From assembly GCA_023423695.1 (NCBI GenBank), contig JAFAFA010000052.1:79059-143058 (forward strand): 64,000 bases of DNA. The letters run 5' to 3'. This document shows, piece by piece, positions 41,127-49,857 of the stretch. The stretch is from Pseudomonadota bacterium. GTDB lineage: Bacteria; Pseudomonadota; Alphaproteobacteria; Azospirillales; Azospirillaceae. A model generated the notes under the pieces. The model was not told where the DNA came from, did no database searches, and saw only the letters and a program-made list of their open reading frames with translations. The translations under genes and the position numbers were made by a program. Every line of letters starts with the position of its first letter. The first letter of the stretch is position 1.

Positions 41127-43028
41127 TCACATCATGATGGCCAGCATGTCCTCGACGGTCATGACGCGCGACGGCGGCAGGCGGACGGTTGCGGTGCAGC
41201 CCTGGGCGGGCGCGCTGTCCAGCGCCAGGGTGCCGCCATGCGCCTCCACCAGACGAAGGGCGAGCGGCAGGCCGAGGCCGATCCCCTCATACTGGCGGGT
41301 GGTGCTCTGTTCGATCTGAGCGAAGGGGGTCAGGGCGGTCAGGAAATCGTCTGCCCGCATGCCGATTCCGCGGTCGCGCACAGCCAGTTCCACCCATCCA
41401 TCCGCGGCAGGCGCCATGGTCAGGGTGACGATGCCCTGGGGGTGGCTGAACTTGATGGCGTTGGACAGCAGGTTGCCTAGCGCCTGACGCAGGCGGCGCA
41501 TGTCACCGCGCATCGGCGGCAGGTCGCCGTCGGCGGCCACCTCCACCGTCACGCCTTGGCGGGTGGCCTGGAACTCCAGGTCGGCGACCAGTTGGGCGGC
41601 GAGCGCCGACAGGTCGACCGGCTCCTCGGCCAGCGACAACCCGCCGGCCTCGACACGCGCCATGTCGAGGATATCGTCGATGATTGACAGCAACTGCTCG
41701 CCGGCCTGCCTGATGGCGACGACGCAATCGCGCTGTTGCCCCCGACCGCCCGCCGACGCCACGTCAGCCCGCGCCTCCAGCAATTGGGAGAAGCCGATCA
41801 CCGCGTTCAACGGGGTGCGCAGTTCATGGTTCATGGTGGCGATGAAGGTCGATTTGGCGCGGTCGGCTGCCTCAGCCGCCTCCTTGGCTGCCAGCAGTTC
41901 CGCTTCCGCCCGGCGCCGTTCGGTCACATCGCGCAGGATGGCGGTATAGATCCGGCGCCCCTCCACTTCGCTGGCACTGACCGACAGCTCCACCGGGAAC
42001 CGGGTGCCATCGGTACGTTCCGCCTCGGCGGCGCGGTCGCGGGCGACCAGGGCCGTTGTCTGGCCCGGCACGAACTCCAGCCGGACGCCGCCCTCCTCCC
42101 GCAGATGGGCCAGCGGGATCAGCCGGTCGAGCGGACGCCACAGCAACTCCCCGGCCGGAACGCCGAACATCGCCTCCGCCGCGCGGTTGAAGCCGAGCAG
42201 GATGCCGGCTTCGTCCACGGTCAGGATGGCTTCGGCGACAGTGTCGAGGATCGCCTCGTTGCGCGCCTCCGACAGGCGCAAGGCGTTGGCGGTGTGCAGG
42301 TATTCGCTGACGTCGGTGATGGTGGCGATGGTGCCGCCGTCCTCCATCAGGATGCGCTGGCACAGCACCCGGCGGTCGATGCCCGCCCCCTCCGGATCGT
42401 GGAAGCGGAAATCGGTCGGCGGCGGCTCCCGGCCGGGCGCGTTTCGCCACTCCGCGGCAACCCGCGCCCGGTCGTCGGGGTGGACGGCGCCGAGCCAGCC
42501 GTCGCCGAGAAGCCGGTCGGGCTCCATCCCGGTGATGGCGGAAAGGCGGGCGTTGGCGAAGACCACCTGGCCGGCCGCGTCGGCCTGAAGAATGCCGACC
42601 GGCGCCGCTTCCGCCAGGGTGCGATAGCGCGCCTCGCTGGCGCGCAGCCGCTCCGACAGGGCGATGGCGTCGCTGACGTCGCGGAGGGCCAGGACCAGCC
42701 CACCGATTTCCGGATCGGTCAGTTCGTTGCGGGCGGTCACCTCCAACCAGCGCCAGCCGCCATCGGCATGGCGGAAGCGGAAGATCGAGCGGCCGCTGCT
42801 GCCGGCGGGGGCGGCGGCCCTGATCCGAAGCCGCTGCTGCGCCTCCTGCAGATCCTCCGGATGAATGTGCAGGTCCAGCGGGACGCCGGTGAGCACCTGG
42901 GGAGGGTGACCCAGCACCTCCGCCGCCGCTTGGCCGATCCGGATAACGCGACCGTCCATCGACAGCACGGCAACCGTTCCGTCCGACACGCGGCACGGGG
43001 CGCCGACCGACCGTTCGCCTGCCTGCAA
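41127..43028 (-). CDS. PAS-domain sensor histidine kinase
   Basis: A 633-residue soluble histidine kinase without membrane segments. Three PAS domains are visible: about 15-125 (with PAC-like GGWRWLEVTARN), about 130-255 (RYRTLAEAAPVGILQADAAG) and about 260-385 (NEAILDTVAEAILTVDEAG). HisKA carries the phospho-His in TMNHELRTPLNAVIGFSQLL near 405, and HATPase shows NLLSNAIKFSH, DRGIGM and GIGLGLPLALRLVEAHGG. No receiver or response regulator is encoded nearby, so it is an orphan. It follows the alpha/beta hydrolase by 161 bases. Confidence 0.9.
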   Translation of the reverse strand: MQAGERSVGAPCRVSDGTVAVLSMDGRVIRIGQAAAEVLGHPPQVLTGVPLDLHIHPEDLQEAQQRLRIRAAAPAGSSGRSIFRFRHADGGWRWLEVTARNELTDPEIGGLVLALRDVSDAIALSERLRASEARYRTLAEAAPVGILQADAAGQVVFANARLSAITGMEPDRLLGDGWLGAVHPDDRARVAAEWRNAPGREPPPTDFRFHDPEGAGIDRRVLCQRILMEDGGTIATITDVSEYLHTANALRLSEARNEAILDTVAEAILTVDEAGILLGFNRAAEAMFGVPAGELLWRPLDRLIPLAHLREEGGVRLEFVPGQTTALVARDRAAEAERTDGTRFPVELSVSASEVEGRRIYTAILRDVTERRRAEAELLAAKEAAEAADRAKSTFIATMNHELRTPLNAVIGFSQLLEARADVASAGGRGQQRDCVVAIRQAGEQLLSIIDDILDMARVEAGGLSLAEEPVDLSALAAQLVADLEFQATRQGVTVEVAADGDLPPMRGDMRRLRQALGNLLSNAIKFSHPQGIVTLTMAPAADGWVELAVRDRGIGMRADDFLTALTPFAQIEQSTTRQYEGIGLGLPLALRLVEAHGGTLALDSAPAQGCTATVRLPPSRVMTVEDMLAIMM

Positions 43029-43189
43029 GATGGCACCTCTGAACCGGCAATGATTGGTTGGGCCGGATTGCCGCCCTTCACGATCCGGGACGGCAATCCG
43101 GTCCTGCCGGTCAGAATAGGCAGTCGACCATTAACGGGTGATGTCAGGAAAAGTCGGGTTCGACCCTGATGATTTCGCCGCTGAAACCG

Positions 43190-44005
43190 TCACCCACGCC
43201 GCAAGGACAGGAAAGAGGTCAGCGCGTCCAGCACGGCGTCCGGTGCTTCGGTCATCACCATATGCCCGGTCTGCGGCAAGACGACGACCTGCGAAGACTT
43301 CACGCGCGCAGCGAGTGCTCGCCCTGCTTTGGCCGGAGTCATCTTGTCCAGCGCGCCCAGCAGGAACAGGGCGGGACAGGCGACCGATGCCGCGGCATCC
43401 GCCCCCTGCCCGTATTCGTTGCAGGCGGCGAGATCGACCCCCAGCACGCCCGGCCGGACCGACGCCATCAGCCGGCGTCCGCCTGGGATCAGCGCAAGAC
43501 CCGGAGTCGGACAGCTGCCACCCTGGGCGCCGCCATGGCCGCGCGGCCCATGGCCCCAGCCGATCACCATCTCGATGGCGGAGGATTCGCCGGTATGGGC
43601 GGCGGCCAGCAGGTCCGGATGCACCGGCATGCGTTCCGCCACGCCCAGCAGCGCCACGGCCTCCACCCGCGCTCCATGTCGCGCGGCGGCGTCCAGCGCC
43701 ACCAGCGCACCCATGGAATGGCCGATCAGCGCTGCCTTCTCCAGCCCGGCGGCATCCAGCAGGGCAATCACCCAGTCGGCGATGGCGGCGATGCTGCCCA
43801 GCGGTTCACCGCCGGACCGGCCATGGCCCGGCACGTCCACCGCCAGCACCGAGCGGCCATGGTGGGCGAGATAACGGCTCTGCAGGCTCCACACGCTGTG
43901 GTCCATGCCGGCGCCGTGGATCAGCACGACGGCGGGGCGCGCAGGATCGATGTCCCGGCCACCGGTGTGGACGAAGACGGGGGTTCCGTTGACGGTCAGC
44001 TGCAT
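43190..44005 (-). CDS. Alpha/beta fold hydrolase
   Basis: A 271-residue serine hydrolase. VVLIHGAGMDHSVW near 27-40 is the oxyanion region, VDVPGHGRSGG near 62, the nucleophile is in LIGHSMGALVALDAA near 92-106, the acid in LGALDKMTPA near 220 and the His in PQTGHMVMTEAP near 250. The Gly-rich loop GWGHGPRGHGG is characteristic of one subgroup. It starts 10 bases after metY, so it is co-transcribed with it; a role with acylated homoserine intermediates is possible but unproven. Confidence 0.85.
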   Translation of the reverse strand: MQLTVNGTPVFVHTGGRDIDPARPAVVLIHGAGMDHSVWSLQSRYLAHHGRSVLAVDVPGHGRSGGEPLGSIAAIADWVIALLDAAGLEKAALIGHSMGALVALDAAARHGARVEAVALLGVAERMPVHPDLLAAAHTGESSAIEMVIGWGHGPRGHGGAQGGSCPTPGLALIPGGRRLMASVRPGVLGVDLAACNEYGQGADAAASVACPALFLLGALDKMTPAKAGRALAARVKSSQVVVLPQTGHMVMTEAPDAVLDALTSFLSLRRG

Positions 44006-44015
44006 GGCGCGGCCC

Positions 44016-45341
44016 TCAGCCCTTGGTGGCGGCGCGCAGCGCCTGCTTCAGGTCGTCGATCAGGTCTTCGCAATCCTCCAGTCCGATAGACAGGCGGATC
44101 ATGTCCTCCCCCACCCCTGCGGCGGCGAGCGCCTCCGCATCCAACTGGGCATGGGTGGTGCTGGCGGGATGGATGACCAGCGACTTGGCGTCGCCGACAT
44201 TGGCGAGGTGCGAGAACAGGGTCAGCGACTCGATGAAGCGGCGTCCGGCCTCGCGGCTGCCGCCCTCCCCGCTGCCGCGGATGCCGAAAGAGATGATGGA
44301 GCCGGCGCCGTGCGGCAGCAGCCGGGAGGCCAGCGCATGGTCGGGATGGTCCACCAGTTCCGGGTAGGAGACCCAGGCGACGGCGCCCTTCGAGGCATTC
44401 AGCTCCCCCTCCAGGAAGCAGACGACCTTGCGGGCGTTGTGGATGTGGCACTTCATCCGCAGCGGCAGCGTTTCCACGCCCTGCAGGATCTGGAAGGCGT
44501 TCATCGGGCTCATGCACGCGCCGAAATCGCGCAGTCCTTCTGCACGGGCGCGGGCGATGAAGGCGGCCGGGCCGTATTCCTCGGCGAAATCGATGCCGTG
44601 ATAGCCGGCATAGGGCTCTGTCAGGGTCGGGAACTTGCCCGAGGCTTCCCAATCGAAGCGGCCACCGTCGATCACCACGCCGCCGATGGCGGTGCCGTGC
44701 CCGCTCAGCCACTTGGTGCAGGAATGCATGACGATGTCGGCGCCATGCTCGAAGGGACGGCAGAGATAGGGGGTGGTGAAGGTCGAATCGATCATCAGCG
44801 GGATGCCCGCTTCGTGCGCGATGGCCGCGACCTTCGGCACGTCCAGCACCTCCAGCCCCGGATTGCCCAGCACCTCGCCGAAGACCAGCCGGGTTTCCGG
44901 ACGGATCGCCGCGCGGATGCCGTCGAGGTCGCGCGGATGGACGAAGGTGGTGGTGATGCCGAATCGCGGCAGCGTGTAGGCCAGCAGGTTGCGGCTGCCG
45001 CCATAGATCGAGGAGGAGGCGACGATGTGTCCGCCCGCCCCCATCAGCGTCATGATCGCCAGAGTCATGGCGGCCTGACCGCTGGCGGTGCAGACGGCCC
45101 CCACCCCGCCTTCCAGCGTCGCCAGCCGTTCTTCCAGAACCGCGACGGTGGGGTTGGAGATGCGCGAATAGATGTGGCCCGGCCGTTCCAGGTTGAACAG
45201 GGCCGCCGCCTGATCGACATCGCTGAAGACGTAGGAGGAGGTCAGGTGGATCGGAACCGCCCGCGCCCCGGTCGCCGGATCGGGCCGCTGCCCCGCATGA
45301 AGACTCTGCGTATCGAACTTCAGGAACTTGGCGCCCGCCAT
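44016..45341 (-). CDS. metY: O-acetylhomoserine sulfhydrylase (aminocarboxypropyltransferase)
   Basis: PLP enzyme of the Cys/Met metabolism family making homocysteine from O-acetylhomoserine and sulfide. The 441-residue length matches MetY rather than the shorter MetB/MetZ. FDTQSLHAGQRPDPATGARAVPI at the N-terminus, YSRISNPTVAVLEERLA near 54-70, CTASGQAAMTLAI near 81 and the PLP lysine in HSCTKWLSGHGT near 208 are all present. AGGGGAGGGAGGGGC precedes the ATG. A hairpin lies in its leader; a hydrolase gene is coupled downstream. Confidence 0.92.
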   Translation of the reverse strand: MAGAKFLKFDTQSLHAGQRPDPATGARAVPIHLTSSYVFSDVDQAAALFNLERPGHIYSRISNPTVAVLEERLATLEGGVGAVCTASGQAAMTLAIMTLMGAGGHIVASSSIYGGSRNLLAYTLPRFGITTTFVHPRDLDGIRAAIRPETRLVFGEVLGNPGLEVLDVPKVAAIAHEAGIPLMIDSTFTTPYLCRPFEHGADIVMHSCTKWLSGHGTAIGGVVIDGGRFDWEASGKFPTLTEPYAGYHGIDFAEEYGPAAFIARARAEGLRDFGACMSPMNAFQILQGVETLPLRMKCHIHNARKVVCFLEGELNASKGAVAWVSYPELVDHPDHALASRLLPHGAGSIISFGIRGSGEGGSREAGRRFIESLTLFSHLANVGDAKSLVIHPASTTHAQLDAEALAAAGVGEDMIRLSIGLEDCEDLIDDLKQALRAATKG

Positions 45342-45366
45342 GCCCCTCCCTCCCCTTTGATTGGAA

Positions 45367-45398
45367 AGAGGGCCGCCTATGGTCGAGCGGCCCCCTCT
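45367..45398 (-). promoter_or_regulatory. Leader hairpin of metY, possible attenuator
   Basis: On the minus strand AGAGGGGGCCGC pairs with GCGGCCCTCT (two bulged G) around TCGACCATAG, followed by TTCC. It sits between the putative promoter and metY, ending 26 bases before the ATG. The T run is short, so attenuation is only a possibility. The leader does not match the SAM-II consensus as I recall it. Confidence 0.4.
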
Positions 45399-45462
45399 GC
45401 TTGTCAGCTTTTTATTTGCCAGCCCTGTTCAACCCGCGTTCCAGCGGCATCGACGGTGCGGA

Positions 45463-45491
45463 AGCGTATGGAGACATGACGCGCGCGTCAA
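45463..45491 (-). promoter_or_regulatory. Candidate promoter of metY
   Basis: TTGACG and TACGCT are 17 bases apart on the minus strand, about 120 bases before the metY ATG. The -35 box overlaps the perfect palindrome GACGCGCGCGTC, a possible operator. Confidence 0.42.
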
Positions 45492-45634
45492 GAATGCGAT
45501 GAACCGCCTGCACCAACCGGGTGGCGTTGCCCTTCACGCTCATCCGCCACTCGCGCCGGTGGAGATGCGGCAAATTTTCCTCACATTAGATTAAAGACAT
45601 GTGCCATTCTTCCCCAGTTGCAGGGAGGTTTCGC

Positions 45635-46891
45635 ATGCCTGATCCAACCGACAAAATCAGAAGCGGAATAGAATACATCAGTATGTTTTATACATACTCG
45701 GAGAGCTGCCGAGACACTCTACACGATATGAACACAAAAGATAAAAAAGTATTCTACAACATAGACTTAAGCAGTGTGTTCGCGTACATATTCAACTCGC
45801 CGCCCTCGAAAGACGTCCCGAGATTCAAGGAGTCAGGAAAGAATTTCGCCAGACAGCTGATATCGTCGAAGGGTACCGATATAGGATTCACGCCGTTTTT
45901 TACGGTTTTTGGAATGCTTGAGCTTGTGGACCAGTACGTCCACCATGCGGAAGCGATAAAATCTGATCTACTACTTCGTGTGAACCATCAAAAGATTATC
46001 GACAAAGTTTTCAAGATGGAATTCTTTGACTTCGAGCGTCGGATCAGTACGAACTCCTACGCTGAACGCCTTATTCGGAGATTTAATTACGTTCTCAAGG
46101 GAGATAATTTCGAATCCTATCACAGGAGAGCACTCTCTTTGATTGGACAGAATTCACCTATCTGTGGCGTGGGTGACATTCTAGGAAAGAAATTCAAAAT
46201 CGACAGCAGATACAAGGATATGTACAACGATCTTTTCAGACGAATGAAATCGACAAGAAGAGATGACACTCGGTCTCCAAAGGACAGCAATTTCCATTTC
46301 ATGATGGATTGCGGAAACATGGTCCTGTGTCGGGCACTGAGGGATCTCCTTGGAGATGCAGTATATTTTGTAACGGATCAATCTCAGAGGAAATACATCA
46401 GCAGCATTTATCGCAATCCAGTGGGAGTCTCGCTATGGTGCGCTGCGCAACGCATGGAGACAAATGGCTTGGCCGGGAATGCAATGGACTTTATTCAGGA
46501 CATCTATGACTCATCCAGCAAGCTATACAACAGACTTAAGCCATTGCACAATTTAGCGGGCTCAATGAGTCTGGCCGACTTTTTGAAAGAAATCCCGCCG
46601 TATACAGCGTCGGAAATAAAATTTTTTGTGGATCACAAGGTATCCGCGAGCAACATCCAACGTCCATCGGACGTAAGAGACCTCTGGAATGAATTCAACT
46701 ACAATGCCAGGGCATGTTATTTGTCCCCTTCCGACTTTCAACAAAGGGCTGAGTCGCAAATCACCTCGATTGAGGAAAAAGCAAGAATGCTGGTGAACCT
46801 TCTTCCGGAGCTTATGGACCAAGATTTGATCATGGATCTCAAGATTGAGGAAGATGACGTAGTAAAAGACATATTCAATAAGTACCGTTAG
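45635..46891 (+). CDS. AT-rich orphan gene, PIN-like nuclease candidate
   Basis: I do not recognise this 418-residue protein. Its DNA is far richer in A/T than every neighbour, with codons such as AAA, ATA and AGA, which points to recent transfer. Four acidic residues are spaced as in PIN-domain nucleases: Asp44 in YNIDLSSVFAYIF, Glu95 in GMLELVDQ, Asp225 in MMDCGNMVLCRAL and Asp248 in VYFVTDQSQ, the last resembling the PIN (V/I)-T-x-D strand. The remaining C-terminal 150 residues are helical. GGGAGG lies 9 bases before the ATG at 45635. It stands alone, with no transposase, toxin-antitoxin partner or tRNA beside it. The domain reading is inference. Confidence 0.6.
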   Translation: MPDPTDKIRSGIEYISMFYTYSESCRDTLHDMNTKDKKVFYNIDLSSVFAYIFNSPPSKDVPRFKESGKNFARQLISSKGTDIGFTPFFTVFGMLELVDQYVHHAEAIKSDLLLRVNHQKIIDKVFKMEFFDFERRISTNSYAERLIRRFNYVLKGDNFESYHRRALSLIGQNSPICGVGDILGKKFKIDSRYKDMYNDLFRRMKSTRRDDTRSPKDSNFHFMMDCGNMVLCRALRDLLGDAVYFVTDQSQRKYISSIYRNPVGVSLWCAAQRMETNGLAGNAMDFIQDIYDSSSKLYNRLKPLHNLAGSMSLADFLKEIPPYTASEIKFFVDHKVSASNIQRPSDVRDLWNEFNYNARACYLSPSDFQQRAESQITSIEEKARMLVNLLPELMDQDLIMDLKIEEDDVVKDIFNKYR

Positions 46892-46892
46892 C

Positions 46893-48038
46893 TTAAACCA
46901 CCCCCACCATCGTCTCCTGCACCAGCCAGTCCACCACCCGGCGCAGCGCCTCGTCCTCGCCGGCGCCGTCGGCGAGCGCCGCCTGGAAGATCGCTATCTG
47001 GCGGTGGGCGCTGGTGCCGCGGGCCACGATCTCGCGCGCCCGTTCGACCTCGGCGGTGCAGCCGAAATGCTCGGCGTCCTCGCGGGTCAGGTCGATGATC
47101 TCGTCCAGCAGGTCGGCGTAGGGCACGATGCGGCCCTGGCCGAAATCGACCAGTCCGCTGTCCAGGCCATAGCGCTGGGCACGCCAGCGGTTCTCCTCGA
47201 TCAGCAGGTTCTTGTAGGGACGCCAGGTGACGTTGCGCAGCTTCAGCCGCCACAACATGCGCAGCAGGCAGCGGTAGAGCGCCGCCACCGTGACCGCATC
47301 GTCCAGCCGGGTGCAGATGTCGGTGATGCGCATCTCCAGCGTGGGAAAGCGCGAGGACGGTCGGATGTCCCACCACAGCTTGCTGGCATCCTCGATCACG
47401 CCGGCATTCACCAGGACGGCGACGTGGCTCTGGTACTCGCCATAGCTCTGAAAGCCGGCGGGCATTCCGGTGCGCGGCAGCTCGTGCCACACGCTGAGCC
47501 GGTAGGACCGGCGCTCCATGTCGCGCCCGCGCCAGAAGGGCGAGGAGGTCGACAGCGCCAGCAGATGCGGCAGGAAGTAGCGGACCTGATTCATCAGGTC
47601 GATGCGCAGGTCGTCGTCCTCGATCCCAATATGGACATGCATGCCGCAGATCATCAGCCGCCGGGCCGGTGCCCCCAGGTCGCGCGCCAGCATGTTGTAG
47701 CGGTCGCGGTTGGTGTGCTTCTGCGGCTCCCACGCGGCGAAGGGATGGGTGGAAGCGGCGATCGGCGCCAACCCGTAGCGATCGGCCACCCCGGCCACCG
47801 TGGCGCGCAGGGTCGCCAGTTCGGCACGCGCCTCGGCCAGCGTCTTGCAGACCGGCGTGCCGACCTCGATCTGGCAGCGCAGGAATTCCGGATGGATGCG
47901 GCCCGGCGCCTGCTCCTGACAGGCCTCCAGCATCTCGTCCGGCGGGCTCTGCACGATGTCGCGCGTTCCGCGATCCACCAGCAGGTATTCTTCTTCCAGG
48001 CCCAGGGTGAAGGACGGTTCGGTCACGGCGGCTTCCAT
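46893..48038 (-). CDS. Carboxylate-amine ligase (YbdK/GCS2 family)
   Basis: A 381-residue enzyme of the glutamate-cysteine ligase type 2 superfamily. It starts MEAAVTEPSFTLGLEEEYLLVDRGTRD, where GLEEEY is the ATP-grasp-like family opening, with GMHVHIGIEDDDLRIDLMNQVRYFLP near 140-165 and FPTLEMRITDICTRLDDAVTVAALYRCLL near 240-268. Members ligate amino acids or form gamma-glutamyl bonds with weak activity; the substrate is unknown. It begins 7 bases after the N-formylglutamate amidohydrolase-like gene, a frequent pairing, and its stop is 1 base from the AT-rich gene's stop. Confidence 0.88.
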   Translation of the reverse strand: MEAAVTEPSFTLGLEEEYLLVDRGTRDIVQSPPDEMLEACQEQAPGRIHPEFLRCQIEVGTPVCKTLAEARAELATLRATVAGVADRYGLAPIAASTHPFAAWEPQKHTNRDRYNMLARDLGAPARRLMICGMHVHIGIEDDDLRIDLMNQVRYFLPHLLALSTSSPFWRGRDMERRSYRLSVWHELPRTGMPAGFQSYGEYQSHVAVLVNAGVIEDASKLWWDIRPSSRFPTLEMRITDICTRLDDAVTVAALYRCLLRMLWRLKLRNVTWRPYKNLLIEENRWRAQRYGLDSGLVDFGQGRIVPYADLLDEIIDLTREDAEHFGCTAEVERAREIVARGTSAHRQIAIFQAALADGAGEDEALRRVVDWLVQETMVGVV

Positions 48039-48045
48039 CTCGTGT

Positions 48046-48948
48046 TCAGGCCCGCGGATAATGTTGGATGGTCGCCAGCGATGGCAGGTCCAGCAGCGGC
48101 TCCAGCGCGTCGCCGATCACCTGCGCCCACAGTTCGGCGCCCTCCGGCGTCGCGATCAGATCCTGCCGCACCTCCAGCAGAACATTGGGATAGCCGGCGG
48201 GAGTCGCATGGGTCTCCACCGTGCCGCCGAGGGTGCCGCGGCCGGAATAGGGCTGGTTGTCGCCGACGCACCAGCGCCCGTCGGCCGTCAGCGCCTCGAT
48301 CAGCGGCACCGGCAGGCGCGGGTCGTTGTCCCACAGCACGCCGATGTGCCAGGGCCGTGCCACCCCCCGCATGGCCGGGGTAAAGCTGTGGACCGACACC
48401 ACCACCGGAACCTGCCCGCGCCCGCGGATGGCCGACAGCGCCGCCGCCACCGCCGCGTGATAGGGATGGAACAGCGCCTCCACCCGCCTCGCCTGCTCGT
48501 CGGCATCCAGGGCGCGGTTGCCGGGGATCACCACATCGTCGCTGACCACCGGGATCGCGGTCGGATCCTCCAAGGCCCGGTTCGGGTCGATCACCAGCCG
48601 GGAGAAACCGGACAGCACCGCCGTGGCGCCGAACCTCGCGGCCAGCCGCCGCGTCACCTCCGCCGCGCCGATATCGTAGGCGATGTGGCGGCAGAGCTGC
48701 TCCTCCGGCAGGCCCAGGTCGCCCAACGCTTTGGGGATCGCACGGGAGGCATGGTCGCAAATCAGCAGCAGCGGCTCGTCCGCATCCGGGTTCAGCGTGG
48801 TCGCCGGCGGCGGATCGTCGGGACCCAGCAGCGGAGCGGCGAGCCGAGGAGCGGGCGCAGGCGCGGTGACCGGCTGCCGGTGTTCGGGCGGCCCGTCCTG
48901 GAATTGGCTGGCGGAGTGCGGGGAGTCTTGAGGAGTGGAGGCAACCAT
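48046..48948 (-). CDS. N-formylglutamate amidohydrolase family protein, second copy
   Basis: A 300-residue zinc hydrolase of the FGase family. From the ATG at 48948 there is a Pro-rich 45-residue N-terminal tail, then LLICDHASRAIP near 50-60, HIAYDIGAAEVTRRLA near 76, SRLVIDPNR near 104, and VSVHSFTPAMRG near 170, the latter carrying the metal His. It lacks the length and several motifs of the copy at 22200. Cotranscribed with the carboxylate-amine ligase; the two probably act on the same gamma-linked or N-acyl substrate. Upstream in-frame starts are less likely. Confidence 0.85.
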   Translation of the reverse strand: MVASTPQDSPHSASQFQDGPPEHRQPVTAPAPAPRLAAPLLGPDDPPPATTLNPDADEPLLLICDHASRAIPKALGDLGLPEEQLCRHIAYDIGAAEVTRRLAARFGATAVLSGFSRLVIDPNRALEDPTAIPVVSDDVVIPGNRALDADEQARRVEALFHPYHAAVAAALSAIRGRGQVPVVVSVHSFTPAMRGVARPWHIGVLWDNDPRLPVPLIEALTADGRWCVGDNQPYSGRGTLGGTVETHATPAGYPNVLLEVRQDLIATPEGAELWAQVIGDALEPLLDLPSLATIQHYPRA

Positions 48949-49067
48949 ACGCCACAGTAACGCAACCGCCACGCCGGGCGGAAGCGCGGCCGATGGTGGT
49001 AGCCCGATCGGCAAGCTGTTACGCTGCCCTTCCCTTTCCGCGCGAACCCACCCGGAAGACATCCCGC

Positions 49068-49769
49068 ATGCTTCGCTTGCTCACCCTCTGCCTTGCCGTG
49101 ATGGCGCTGCTCAGCGCCTGCGGTCCCGTCTATGAGACTCAGTACAGCCTGATCCCGCCCAGTTCGGCGGAGGGGCGGCTGTGCGTCAACCAGTGCCAGC
49201 AGAACCGCAATTTCTGCCGCCAGAACTGCGGCCTGAACCAGCAGGCCTGCGTGAACGAGGCACGGTCGCGGGCGCTCTACGAGTATCAGGCCTACGTCAA
49301 CCGGCAGCAGGCGGAAAAGAAGCCCGTCAAGAAGTCGGTCAGCGATTTCGACCGCTCCTACTCCTGCGGCAACAGCAGCTGCGAGGCGCGGTGCGAGGCC
49401 GACTATCGCGATTGCTTCGGCGGAAGCTGCGGCGGTCAGGTGATCGCCCGGACCGTCTGCACCGCCTTTTGCGACCAGGAGAAGCCCGCGGCGGTCACCG
49501 CAGCCGCGTCAAGGTTGAGCCCGATGCCGCCGGTTGCCGCACAGGCTCCAGTGCAGTCCTCGTCTGCGTCCGCCAGCACCGGCGGCTACCCGGCCGGCGC
49601 CTCGCTGTGCCAGCCCGGCATGCGGGTGGAGGTGGAATGGAAGGGGGATTGGTACCCCGCCACGGTGAAGGACAAGCCGCGCAAGGACGGCCGCTGCCCG
49701 ATCCACTATGACGATTTCGGATCGGAAGACGACGAGTCGGTGTCGCTGCGCCGCATCCGCCCGCGCTGA
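49068..49769 (+). CDS. Cys-rich lipoprotein with C-terminal Tudor-like domain
   Basis: A 233-residue exported lipoprotein: MLRLLTLCLAVMALLSAC has a clear lipobox (LSAC, Cys18). The middle has paired cysteines (CVNQCQQNRNFCRQNCG near 40-56, then CGNSSCEARCEADYRDCFGGSC near 105-126) spaced like a disulfide-bonded helical repeat. A Ser/Pro-rich linker leads to a C-terminal domain with GMRVEVEWKGDWYPATVKD near 185-203 and HYDDFGSEDDESV, which fits a Tudor/Agenet-like barrel. I know no function for this arrangement. Divergent from the amidohydrolase gene. Confidence 0.75.
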   Translation: MLRLLTLCLAVMALLSACGPVYETQYSLIPPSSAEGRLCVNQCQQNRNFCRQNCGLNQQACVNEARSRALYEYQAYVNRQQAEKKPVKKSVSDFDRSYSCGNSSCEARCEADYRDCFGGSCGGQVIARTVCTAFCDQEKPAAVTAAASRLSPMPPVAAQAPVQSSSASASTGGYPAGASLCQPGMRVEVEWKGDWYPATVKDKPRKDGRCPIHYDDFGSEDDESVSLRRIRPR

Positions 49770-49857
49770 CACCGTAAAGGCGAAGCCCGGACGCGCACGG
49801 CAGCCATGACGCGCGTCCTGCTGGCCTGCCAAATCATCGGCGGATATAAGCGATCCT

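Noticed and set aside
45342..45480. SAM-II riboswitch upstream of metY
   Set aside because: The expected GCGUGAU and AGCUAAA pseudoknot elements are not found; only a vaguely similar AAAAAGCTGAC occurs.
45635..46891. Prophage or insertion-sequence cargo around the AT-rich gene
   Set aside because: No transposase, integrase, terminal repeat or target duplication is visible at either edge; host genes abut directly.
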